NCBI GenBank assembly: GCA_902519375.1
Contig: CABYJS010000001.1
Location: 1-64,000, forward strand
DNA from: an uncultured Pelagibacteraceae bacterium
Lineage (GTDB): Bacteria > Pseudomonadota > Alphaproteobacteria > Pelagibacterales > Pelagibacteraceae
Length of the DNA: 64,000 bases
Direction of reading: 5' to 3'
Within the stretch, counting starts at the first letter, position 1. The number at the start of each line of letters is the position of its first letter. A model generated the notes under the pieces. It searched no databases and was not told the DNA's origin. It saw nothing but the letters and a program-made list of their open reading frames with translations. The position numbers and the translations under genes were made by a program. Shown here in pieces: positions 19,533-28,561 of the stretch.

Positions 19533-20711
19533 ATGAAAAAAAAAAGAAAAAAATCTAAAAAAAAAAGACCAAAAATTAAACAAATAAGAAGAGTAAAAAA
19601 AATCTCAAAAAAAAGAAAAAAAATTTTTAGAAATAGATTTAAAAAAAATAATAAAAAAAGAGTATATAAAAGTAAAAAAAGGATATTACCCCTTAAAATT
19701 AAAAAACCTACCAATGAAAGTCTAGTTTTAAAACTAGTAAAATTTCAACTCTCGTTAAAGCCTAATTTAAACTTCAAAATTAATTTCAATTTGGAAAAAT
19801 ATATCCAGAAATTTTTCGATAAAATTTCTGAAACAATCTCAAATTACAAGGTTTTAAAGGATGATGAAAAAAGAAGGCTTAAAATAGAAAAAATTGAGAA
19901 AGAGAGAGAAGAGAAAATTAAAATCCAAAAACAAAAAAAAATAGATGATGATCTTAGAATTAAGCTTAATGAACAAACCTTAAAAGATGAGGCCAAACTA
20001 GAAAAACAAAGAACAAAAGACATTAAGTTGTTTTTAAGAAAAGAACAGGCTCTTTTAAGGATAGAGCAAGCAGAAAAACAAAGACAATTTTTAAAACAAT
20101 TAAGATTAGAAAAACAAATAGAGAAGTTTAGAATAAGAGAAGTTAAAGAATTAGAAAGACTTGAGAAACTTTCGTTAAAAGAAAAAAGAGAGGATTACTC
20201 TGAATTACAAGAAAGAATTGACAAGCTCAAAGAAAAATATCGGATTATCAGAGATCAAAAAATTAAAGAAAGGGTAGAGGCGCTTGGTGTAAAATTACAG
20301 GGTGACGAAGATAGGGAAACATTATTATCCAAAGAGAAGGAATACACAATTGCAAGACAAAAAATTGAATTTGCATTGGAAAGTTTTTATAGAAGTGCAA
20401 GTAGTTTAGTATTTCAACTAAATAAAAGATATATCACAAGGGACATGTCTATTTTCCGTTGTATAGATAGAAGATTTGAAACAGGAGAAATATTTATTAA
20501 ATGGGATGAAAGTAAAGATGAGGAGTGGTTATTATTAATATATATTAAAAACAACTCACCTGATGAAGGCATCGTTATTGAAGATAAAACAAATCCTGAA
20601 AAAAATGTTTCTCATGAATTTAGGAATATTGACATATTCAAAGCCTCAGACACTATGGTTGACTCTTTAACTCAACTAATTGCAAGAAAACGAGACAAAA
20701 ATAATAATTAA
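19533..20711 (+). CDS. Lysine-rich coiled-coil protein of unknown function
   Basis: Long ORF; extremely basic N-terminus (MKKKRKKSKKKRPKIKQIRRVKK...), E/K-rich central coiled coil, conserved-looking C-terminal globular region; N-terminal start uncertain. Confidence 0.75.
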   Translation: MKKKRKKSKKKRPKIKQIRRVKKISKKRKKIFRNRFKKNNKKRVYKSKKRILPLKIKKPTNESLVLKLVKFQLSLKPNLNFKINFNLEKYIQKFFDKISETISNYKVLKDDEKRRLKIEKIEKEREEKIKIQKQKKIDDDLRIKLNEQTLKDEAKLEKQRTKDIKLFLRKEQALLRIEQAEKQRQFLKQLRLEKQIEKFRIREVKELERLEKLSLKEKREDYSELQERIDKLKEKYRIIRDQKIKERVEALGVKLQGDEDRETLLSKEKEYTIARQKIEFALESFYRSASSLVFQLNKRYITRDMSIFRCIDRRFETGEIFIKWDESKDEEWLLLIYIKNNSPDEGIVIEDKTNPEKNVSHEFRNIDIFKASDTMVDSLTQLIARKRDKNNN

Positions 20712-20741
20712 ATATTTTTTATTAATTAGGTATTATCTATA

Positions 20742-21035
20742 ATGATTTTAGGCTCAGCTTTTCTTATAATCCTTTACTTAATTTTAAAATATGTTCTTGC
20801 CTGGATAACTTACTATAATAACTTAGATTCTAGACTGGGAGAAAGCACTTGGCGTTTTAGTTATGATTATCCTGTTGTAGGAGAAAGAGACATTTCTGAT
20901 TTAGATGACAAAGACTTTGTGAGATTAAGAAGAAAAAAAAATAAAATAGTTTTATTTATGTACTCTATTGTTTTTATTATGTTTGTATCTTCCATGTCAC
21001 TATTGAGTAAATTCTTCTTGTTTTTTTTAGATTAA
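20742..21035 (+). CDS. Small membrane protein, unknown function
   Basis: Two TM helices flanking a charged 40-residue stretch; tandem with the preceding gene. Confidence 0.65.
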   Translation: MILGSAFLIILYLILKYVLAWITYYNNLDSRLGESTWRFSYDYPVVGERDISDLDDKDFVRLRRKKNKIVLFMYSIVFIMFVSSMSLLSKFFLFFLD

Positions 21036-21379
21036 TTTTTTAATTGTTTTTTATTTTTTAAATATAGAAAGAAAGCAATAATTTCGTAACCAAAAGAAAA
21101 TAAGTTAAAAATAATAGGTAATTTAAAAAAATTATATAAAAATCTATATTTTGGCATCTTCTTCCATAATACTAAGAATGCTTCAGCTCCTTCTATAACT
21201 TTTTCATCTTCTATGACGTGTAATCTACGTAAAAGTTCTTTGCTGTTTTTAGATGTTTCTCTTTGAGCTAGGTTATTATTGGTAATATCTACCCAATCTA
21301 TTTCTTTAATATTTTCTTTTTTATAAAGATCAATTTCAGCCTTACAAATTTTACAAGAATTATTGAAATAAACCTTCAT
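21032..21379 (-). CDS. DCC family (DUF393) thiol-disulfide oxidoreductase-like
   Basis: VYFNNSCKICKAEIDLYKKENIKEIDWVDI. Confidence 0.85.
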   Translation of the reverse strand: MKVYFNNSCKICKAEIDLYKKENIKEIDWVDITNNNLAQRETSKNSKELLRRLHVIEDEKVIEGAEAFLVLWKKMPKYRFLYNFFKLPIIFNLFSFGYEIIAFFLYLKNKKQLKN

Positions 21380-21470
21380 AATGTGCTTATTTACTAACTA
21401 TATAAGGTTATGTACATGCGTAAAATACTCTAGTTGAAAATTATTTTAAACAACCTATGTTTCAACTACT

Positions 21471-22883
21471 ATGGGTAATTTCTTCGAAAAATCTGATCTA
21501 TCTAGAAATCAAGCTGAAAATATAATTTCAGACACATTAAGTAAATGTGATGATGGTGAATTATATCTGGAAGATACAAAATCAGAGAATGTTTTGTTAG
21601 ATGATAATAAGATAAAGAATTCTAGTTATAATTCTGATCTAGGATTTGGTTTTAGAGCTGTTTCGGGTGAAGTTGTTGCTTATTCTCATTCTAATGAAAT
21701 ATCTGAGAATTCATTAAAACAATCTTCGGAAAATTTAAAGTCAACCCTTAAATCTGCTCAAGGCATTTATAATCAGTCTATTCCAAAATCAAATAAAAAA
21801 TATTATGAAAATATAAATCCGATAGAAGAAAAAACGCTTAATTCAAAGATTGAAACATTAAATAAAGTTAATGAATACCTTAGAAAAAAAGATAATAATG
21901 TTAAGCAGGTAACAGCCAATTTTAGTGGAGAACAAAAGTCTGTAGAAATAATTAGATCTGGAGGTGAAACACTGACAGATGTACGCCCTTTGATAAGGTT
22001 TAATGTTTCAGTAATGCTAGAAAGAAATGGTAGAAAAGAGACTGGCGTTTATGGAATTGGAGGTAGACAATCTTATGATTCTTATCTGAAGGATGAAAAT
22101 TGGAAAAATGTTTGTGATGAAGCGTTCCGAATAGCTTCAGTTAATTTAGAGAGCAAACCAGCTCCTGCAGGAGAAATGAAAGTAGTGTTAGGTCCGGGTT
22201 GGCCAGCAATTTTAATTCATGAGGCAATAGGGCATGGTTTAGAAGGAGATTTTAACAGAAAAAAAACTTCAGCATTTCATAATTTGATGGGCCAAAAAGT
22301 TGCAAGTGAGGGAGTAACCATTGTTGATGATGGAACTTTAGATAATAAGAGAGGAAGTCTTACAATAGACGATGAAGGAACCCCTACCGAAAAAACAGTA
22401 TTGATAGAAAATGGAGTTTTAAAAAATTTCATGCAAGATAGACTGAATGCGAGATTAATGAAGACTAAATCAACAGGTAGTGGTCGAAGAGAAAATTTTA
22501 GGCACATTGTTTTGCCTAGAATGAGAAATACCATGATGTTAAGTGGCAATCAAACTCAAGATGAAATGATCAAATCAGTAGACAGGGGTATATTTGCTGT
22601 AAGTTTTGGTGGAGGACAGGTTGATATTACTTCTGGAAAATTTGTTTTTAATTGTACTGAAGCATATGAAATAATTAATGGTAAAATTGGCTCCCCTATT
22701 AAAGGAGCAACCCTCATTGGAGATGGTCCTTCAATTCTTAAAGAAGTTTCAATGGTCGGTAATGATATGATGTTAGATCCAGGTATAGGCACTTGTGGAA
22801 AAGCAGGTCAAGGAGTGCCAGTAGGTGTGGCTCAACCATCAATATTAATCAACAAGATGACTGTTGGTGGTACAAATTTATAA
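21471..22883 (+). CDS. tldD: TldD metalloprotease
   Basis: HEAIGHGLEGDFNRKKTSAF zinc-binding HExxxH motif; GxGTCGKAGQGVPVGVAQP C-terminus. Confidence 0.96.
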   Translation: MGNFFEKSDLSRNQAENIISDTLSKCDDGELYLEDTKSENVLLDDNKIKNSSYNSDLGFGFRAVSGEVVAYSHSNEISENSLKQSSENLKSTLKSAQGIYNQSIPKSNKKYYENINPIEEKTLNSKIETLNKVNEYLRKKDNNVKQVTANFSGEQKSVEIIRSGGETLTDVRPLIRFNVSVMLERNGRKETGVYGIGGRQSYDSYLKDENWKNVCDEAFRIASVNLESKPAPAGEMKVVLGPGWPAILIHEAIGHGLEGDFNRKKTSAFHNLMGQKVASEGVTIVDDGTLDNKRGSLTIDDEGTPTEKTVLIENGVLKNFMQDRLNARLMKTKSTGSGRRENFRHIVLPRMRNTMMLSGNQTQDEMIKSVDRGIFAVSFGGGQVDITSGKFVFNCTEAYEIINGKIGSPIKGATLIGDGPSILKEVSMVGNDMMLDPGIGTCGKAGQGVPVGVAQPSILINKMTVGGTNL

Positions 22884-24200
22884 ATGGTTAAAGAACAGGA
22901 TTTTTTAGAAAAAAAAGCATCTTATTGTTTAGATCTAGCAAAAAAATTGGGAGCTACAGATGCAAGCGTAGTTGTTAATAATTCTATTTCTGAAACAGTA
23001 AATTTCAGGAATAAAAAATTAGATGAGTCCAATAGATCTGATGATTTAGGTATAGATATAACAACTTATATCGGAAAGAAAAAGTCATCTATATCATCTT
23101 CAAATCTATTAAAAGATAATATTAATATTTTAATAGAGAAATGCATTGAAACTACAAAAAATACTCCCGAAGATGAATTTAATTCACTCCCTGATAAGGA
23201 CCTACTTGTTAAAAACGTTAAAGACTTAAATTTATATGATGACACCCATTTAAACAATGAAAGTAAAATAGAATATCTAAAAACATTAGAGACTTCTGCA
23301 TCAGATGATAAAAAAATCATAAATACTGAGTCTAGCTTTACAGAGGGTAAATCAAATTTTATTTTAGCAAACACCAATGGTTTTTGTGAGGGATACAAAA
23401 CCTCTTCATTTACAGCATCCAGTGTTGCGGTAGCTAAGGATGAAAAAAGCATGGAGAGAGATTATGAATATACCCGAAAATGTCATTTGAAGGATATCAA
23501 AAATGCTGATGAATTAGGTAAATTAGCCTCTGAACAAACTATCAGAAAATTAAGTCCAAAAAAAATAGGTAGTGAAAAAATTCCAATAATTTTTGATAAA
23601 AGAATTGCAAAAGGAATATTAAGTACTTTTGCTGGTGCTATATCTTCTTCAGCCATCTCTAGAGGCACATCTTTTTTAAAAGATAAGATCAATCAAAAAA
23701 TATTTACTGACTCAATAAATATTACTGATAAACCTGACATATTAAAAGGACTTGGTTCTAGGACTTTTGACTCTGAAGGGGTGATGACAAATACATTAAA
23801 ACTTGTAGATCAAGGAATATTAAAACATTATTTAATAGATACCTACAATGGTAAAAAGTTAAATCTTAAATCTAACGGAAGATGTGGAGGATCTACTAAT
23901 CTTTATTTTGAAAATGGAAAAATTGGTTATAAAGATTTATTAAGCCTAAATTCAAAATGTCTTTATATAACCGAAACCATAGGCCATGGAAGCAATATTG
24001 TAACAGGGGACTATTCCGTAGGTGCTACTGGTTTTCTTGTTGAGAATGGAGAATTTAAATATCCAATTAATGAAATTACAATTGCAGGTAATTTTAAAGA
24101 CATGTTTCAAAATTTAAATTTAGCAAATGATTTAGAATTTGAATATTCTATAAATTCACCAACCATGCTCATTGAGGGAATGGTTGTTGCAGGGAAATGA
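22884..24200 (+). CDS. pmbA: TldE/PmbA protein
   Basis: Tandem with tldD; GSRTFDSEGVMTNT...LKHYLIDTYNGKKL...GDYSVGATGFLVENGE. Confidence 0.95.
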   Translation: MVKEQDFLEKKASYCLDLAKKLGATDASVVVNNSISETVNFRNKKLDESNRSDDLGIDITTYIGKKKSSISSSNLLKDNINILIEKCIETTKNTPEDEFNSLPDKDLLVKNVKDLNLYDDTHLNNESKIEYLKTLETSASDDKKIINTESSFTEGKSNFILANTNGFCEGYKTSSFTASSVAVAKDEKSMERDYEYTRKCHLKDIKNADELGKLASEQTIRKLSPKKIGSEKIPIIFDKRIAKGILSTFAGAISSSAISRGTSFLKDKINQKIFTDSINITDKPDILKGLGSRTFDSEGVMTNTLKLVDQGILKHYLIDTYNGKKLNLKSNGRCGGSTNLYFENGKIGYKDLLSLNSKCLYITETIGHGSNIVTGDYSVGATGFLVENGEFKYPINEITIAGNFKDMFQNLNLANDLEFEYSINSPTMLIEGMVVAGK

Positions 24201-25168
24201 ATGATTACTGTGTAATTGGATCTGGAATCTCAGGCGCTACTATTTCAAACTTACTTAATAAAAAATCTCTCGTACATACTTACGATAAAGGTAGAGGGCC
24301 AGGGGGTAGAGCTTCTTTCAAAAGAGTAAAAGGAAAAGTTGGTTTTGATCATGGAACACAATATTTTTCCCCTAAATCAAAAGAATTTAAAAGGTTTGTA
24401 AATAAATTAATAAAAAAAAAATTTTTAAAAAAATGGAATGGCAAACATATCTATCTAAATACAAAAAAAAAGGAAAATAAAAAACACATAAAAATTATTG
24501 GTAAAAATGGAAATAATGATATTTGCAAGTATCTTTTGAGGGATATTAAATGCTTTTATCAAAGTGAGGTTAAAAAGATTAATTATAAAGATAAAAAATG
24601 GTTCTTATCATTTAACGATGGAAAAACAAGGTCATACAATAGCATCATTTTAACCTGTCCTTTTCCACAACTAAGAAAACTTTCAAAAAAATTTATAAAA
24701 AACCCTTTTATTAAAAAAACTTTAAAAATGGATGCAAATATCACTGTCATGATTGCAATTAAAAAAAGAAAAAAATCACCTAGTAGTTTTTTATTTAATG
24801 ATACAATTTTAGGCTGGGCAGGCAATGAAAATTCAAAAAAAAGATTTAAATCTAAATATGATTTGTGGACACTTCAAAGCACTTTTAAATGGGCGAATAA
24901 AAAAATTGATTATAATAAAAAAGATGTGAAAAAAAATTCAAAAATTTTAATTGATAAGTTCTTCAAACTTTCAAAAATAAAAAAAACAAAAATAATTTAT
25001 AGTATCAATCACGGTTGGAAATATTCATCAAACTCAAACCCATTTAGAATTAAAAGTTTTTGGGACCCCAAAATAAAACTAGGAGTTTGCGCCGATTGGT
25101 TTGTTGGACCAAGACTGGAGTCTGGATGGATTAGTGCTAATGATTTATTTAAAAAAATTTCAAGATAA
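24197..25168 (+). CDS. FAD/NAD(P)-dependent amine oxidoreductase (renalase-like)
   Basis: CVIGSGISGATISNLL Rossmann; DKGRGPGGRASFKR; FDHGTQYFSP; C-terminal CADWFVGPRLESGWISANDL. Confidence 0.9.
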   Translation: MNDYCVIGSGISGATISNLLNKKSLVHTYDKGRGPGGRASFKRVKGKVGFDHGTQYFSPKSKEFKRFVNKLIKKKFLKKWNGKHIYLNTKKKENKKHIKIIGKNGNNDICKYLLRDIKCFYQSEVKKINYKDKKWFLSFNDGKTRSYNSIILTCPFPQLRKLSKKFIKNPFIKKTLKMDANITVMIAIKKRKKSPSSFLFNDTILGWAGNENSKKRFKSKYDLWTLQSTFKWANKKIDYNKKDVKKNSKILIDKFFKLSKIKKTKIIYSINHGWKYSSNSNPFRIKSFWDPKIKLGVCADWFVGPRLESGWISANDLFKKISR

Positions 25169-25169
25169 T

Positions 25170-25850
25170 TTATTCAAAATTTTTTAAACGATATTCCCAA
25201 TTCCCCATTTTTGAGTATGATATTTTCAAAATCATTGCTCTCTTTTGATCATACCAAATATCAAAGTCTAGTTTTTTATCCTCTGGTAAAGACTGATCTT
25301 TTGATTTTATTGTAAAACGATCAACTTCGTAAGTTTTTCCATATAGGTCAATTTTTTCTTTACCTATAAAAGTAACAACCTGTTTTTTTATACTTCCTGA
25401 CAAAGGACTAATTTGAATATCAGATTGTAAAATTTTGTGATTCCACCAATTTCCAATTATGATATCTTTTGATACTTCACCGTTATATGAAGAACCTATA
25501 ATATTAATTTTTTTTGTGACTTTATTAAATAAAAGATTTACAAATTTTTTTTTGTTATTCTGTAAAGTCTTAGAATTATATGAAATTAACTGATCTTTAA
25601 AATATTTTTCTTCACCGTAACCTTCTACCTTGAAAATAGTTTTTCCTAAAAGTTTAACAGAAAATTTAATTTGATTAGTAACAATTGTTTCATCTCCATT
25701 CCTTTTAAAAAAATAGAAGTTATACCCGATTAATTCATTGTTCCTGAAAATCTCCATTTCAATTTTATTATATTTATTGTAATGAGCTATATGAGCTATT
25801 GAAATTGATGAGTAAAGTATGAGAAATGTAGCTGCTATAAATTTTTTCAT
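25170..25850 (-). CDS. Secreted protein of unknown function (DUF6134-like)
   Basis: N-terminal signal peptide; convergent with the upstream gene; beta-rich sequence. Confidence 0.6.
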   Translation of the reverse strand: MKKFIAATFLILYSSISIAHIAHYNKYNKIEMEIFRNNELIGYNFYFFKRNGDETIVTNQIKFSVKLLGKTIFKVEGYGEEKYFKDQLISYNSKTLQNNKKKFVNLLFNKVTKKINIIGSSYNGEVSKDIIIGNWWNHKILQSDIQISPLSGSIKKQVVTFIGKEKIDLYGKTYEVDRFTIKSKDQSLPEDKKLDFDIWYDQKRAMILKISYSKMGNWEYRLKNFE

Positions 25851-25902
25851 TTAAAGTTACATTATTAGACTTTATCAATAATAGAAATAATTTATTAAAA
25901 AA

Positions 25903-26550
25903 ATGTTTTTGAAAATAAAGAAAATACCAAAAGTAAATTGGAGCTCTGAAAAGCCGTATAACTTTAGACCAAAATTTTCAACGTTCTTTTTTTTATGTTT
26001 CGGTCTAACTTTGTTTGGTTTAGGTGAAGGGCTTTTAATAGTCTCTTTTACTGGCGCTTCTCCTTGGAGTGTTTTGGCTCAAGGTATTTCTTTAAACATA
26101 AATTTAAGTATTGGGACAATTACTCTTTTAATAAGCATTGCAGTTTTGATTTTATGGATTCCTTTAGGACTAAAACCAGGTATGGGAACAATATTCAATG
26201 CTTTGATAATTGCATTTATGATAGATCTTTGTATTAAATTTGTACCAACTCCATCTAATTACACCAATCAAATACTTTTAGCAGTATTATCTGTTTTAGC
26301 AGTTGGTATTGGAGGAGGAATTTATTTAATTTCAAATCTAGGAGCAGGCCCTAGAGATGGTTTAATGATAGGATTACAAAAAATAACAAAGTTACCTATA
26401 GCAGGTGTACGAGGAACTTTAGAGATTAGTGTTGTAAGTATAGGCTGGTATCTAGGTGGGACGGTGGGAATTGGAACTTTATTATTTGCGTTTGGAATAG
26501 GCCCTTGTGTTGCTTTAGGTCTTTACTTGGTTGATAAAATATTTAATTAG
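25903..26550 (+). CDS. YczE/YyaS/YitT family membrane protein
   Basis: GLTLFGLGEGLLIVSFTGASPWSVLAQGIS, LGAGPRDGLMIGL. Confidence 0.85.
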   Translation: MFLKIKKIPKVNWSSEKPYNFRPKFSTFFFLCFGLTLFGLGEGLLIVSFTGASPWSVLAQGISLNINLSIGTITLLISIAVLILWIPLGLKPGMGTIFNALIIAFMIDLCIKFVPTPSNYTNQILLAVLSVLAVGIGGGIYLISNLGAGPRDGLMIGLQKITKLPIAGVRGTLEISVVSIGWYLGGTVGIGTLLFAFGIGPCVALGLYLVDKIFN

Positions 26551-28373
26551 GCTGCAGCGCCAGACTTTTCGCTTCTCTTTCTTTCATGAGGGTCGAGGAT
26601 AGCTTTTCTTAGCCTGCATGACTCGGGTGTAATTTCAAGGGCTTCGTCAGTATTCAGCATACTTAATTGTTCTGCAATTGACATTTTTCTTACAGGTGTA
26701 AGTACAATATTTTCATCAGTACCTTGGGTTCTCATATTAGTTAATTTTTTTCCTTTCATGACATTAATTATCATGTCACCTGGCTTAGGAGATAGACCAA
26801 CAATCATTCCTGGATAAACAGGATCATTATGAGTTACAAACATCTCACCTCTAGCTTGAAGATTAAATATTGCAAAAGCAACAGCCTTTCCTTGTTCCAT
26901 TGAAATTAGAGCACCATTTCTTCTTCCCTCCATTTCACCTTCAAAAGGACCATAATCATGGAAAATTCTATTTATTACTCCATTCCCTTTTGTAAGGGTA
27001 AGAAATCTACTTGTATAACCCATTAATCCTCTTGTTGGAGCATGAAAAATTAATCTTTTTTTATCTTTGCCAGTATCTTTTAATTCTATTAATTTACCTT
27101 TTCTCCTATTCATCGAGTCAATTATTTTTGAAGAATATTCCTCGTCAAGGTCCATGGTAATTTCTTCTATCGGTTCAAGTTTTTTACCATTGTCATCTTT
27201 TTGAAATAAAACTTTTGGAGGGCTCACAGTTAGTTCAAAACCTTCTCTCCTCATCTGAGTTAGCAATATTTCTAACATAAGCTCACCTCTACCACTTACT
27301 ACAAAAGAGTCATTTTTATCATTTTCTGAAAATGTAATTCCAACATTATTTTGTGCCTCTTGAATTAGTCTATCTCTAATTTGTGTACTTGTAAGTTTCT
27401 TTCCTTCAGTGCCTGCTAGTGGTGATGTATTAACTGTAATAGTAATTGACATTGTTGGAGGATCAATAGGAGTAGCAGCAATTGGCTTATTAATCTCTAA
27501 ATCGCATATTGTATCTGCAACACTTGCTTTTTCTAAACCTGCAACAATCACAATATCTCCCGCTTCTCCAACCTCTATAGGAACTTTTTTGGTGCCTTCA
27601 TATCTAAAAATTTTTGTGAGCCTACCTTCATCCACTTTATCACCTTTTAAGTTTATTGCTTTAATTGCTTGATTAGCCTTTGCTGTACCTTGAGTAATTC
27701 TTCCAACTAAACTTCTGCCTAAAAAATTATCTGCATAAAGAAGAGTAGAAAGCATTGCAAACGGTTTTGACTTATCTAATTCTGCTGGTTTTACATGCTC
27801 AATAATTTGATCTAAAAGAGGATTTAAATTTTGTCTTGGACCCTCTATTTCTTCATCAGCCCATCCAGATCTTCCACTTGCATATAAAACTGGAAAATCT
27901 AATTGTTCTTCATTTGCATCTAAACTAACAAATAAATCGAAGGTTTCATCTAAAACTTCATTTGCTCTTTGATCAGATTTATCTAATTTATTTATAACAA
28001 CAATTGGTTTTAAGCCTTGTTTAAGAGCTTTTGATAATACGAATTTTGTTTGAGGCATTACACCCTCAGCTGAGTCAATTAACAATAAAGCACCATCTGC
28101 CATACTCAATACCCTTTCAACTTCTGCTGCAAAATCTCTGTGACCAGGAGTATCAATGATATTAATCCTTGAGTCCTTCCAGTTAATTGAAGCGGGTTTT
28201 GCTAAAATTGTTATTCCTCTTTCTTTTTCAAGTTCACCGGAGTCCATTAATCTTTCGTCAACAATTTCGTTTTCTCTAAACGATCCACTTTGTTTCATTA
28301 GGTTATCAATTAAAGTAGTTTTTCCATGATCAACATGGGCAATGATAGTGATGTTTCTGATATTGTTGGTCAT
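26547..28373 (-). CDS. typA: Translational GTPase TypA/BipA
   Basis: IAHVDHGKTTLIDNLMKQSG, DTPGHRDFAAEVER, full-length TypA domain pattern. Confidence 0.97.
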   Translation of the reverse strand: MTNNIRNITIIAHVDHGKTTLIDNLMKQSGSFRENEIVDERLMDSGELEKERGITILAKPASINWKDSRINIIDTPGHRDFAAEVERVLSMADGALLLIDSAEGVMPQTKFVLSKALKQGLKPIVVINKLDKSDQRANEVLDETFDLFVSLDANEEQLDFPVLYASGRSGWADEEIEGPRQNLNPLLDQIIEHVKPAELDKSKPFAMLSTLLYADNFLGRSLVGRITQGTAKANQAIKAINLKGDKVDEGRLTKIFRYEGTKKVPIEVGEAGDIVIVAGLEKASVADTICDLEINKPIAATPIDPPTMSITITVNTSPLAGTEGKKLTSTQIRDRLIQEAQNNVGITFSENDKNDSFVVSGRGELMLEILLTQMRREGFELTVSPPKVLFQKDDNGKKLEPIEEITMDLDEEYSSKIIDSMNRRKGKLIELKDTGKDKKRLIFHAPTRGLMGYTSRFLTLTKGNGVINRIFHDYGPFEGEMEGRRNGALISMEQGKAVAFAIFNLQARGEMFVTHNDPVYPGMIVGLSPKPGDMIINVMKGKKLTNMRTQGTDENIVLTPVRKMSIAEQLSMLNTDEALEITPESCRLRKAILDPHERKRSEKSGAAA

Positions 28374-28561
28374 AAATATGGCTCTTATACATTAATTCAT
28401 TGATTTGAAAACTTAAAAAATGTCAATATTTATTGGATAAATATGGTTTAAAAAAAAATTCATATGTTGTGATTGTTTTAAAAACATATAGACATCCTGA
28501 TAAAATTGAATTGAAAAAAAAATCAAGGATCAGATTTCAAATTAAATTTATTTATTATTAA

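Noticed and set aside
19517-19714. 65-aa hydrophobic minus-strand ORF
   Set aside because: Antisense to the Lys-rich start of the coiled-coil gene; same poly-A artefact.
23066-23452. 128-aa minus-strand ORF
   Set aside because: Antisense inside tldE; no motif.
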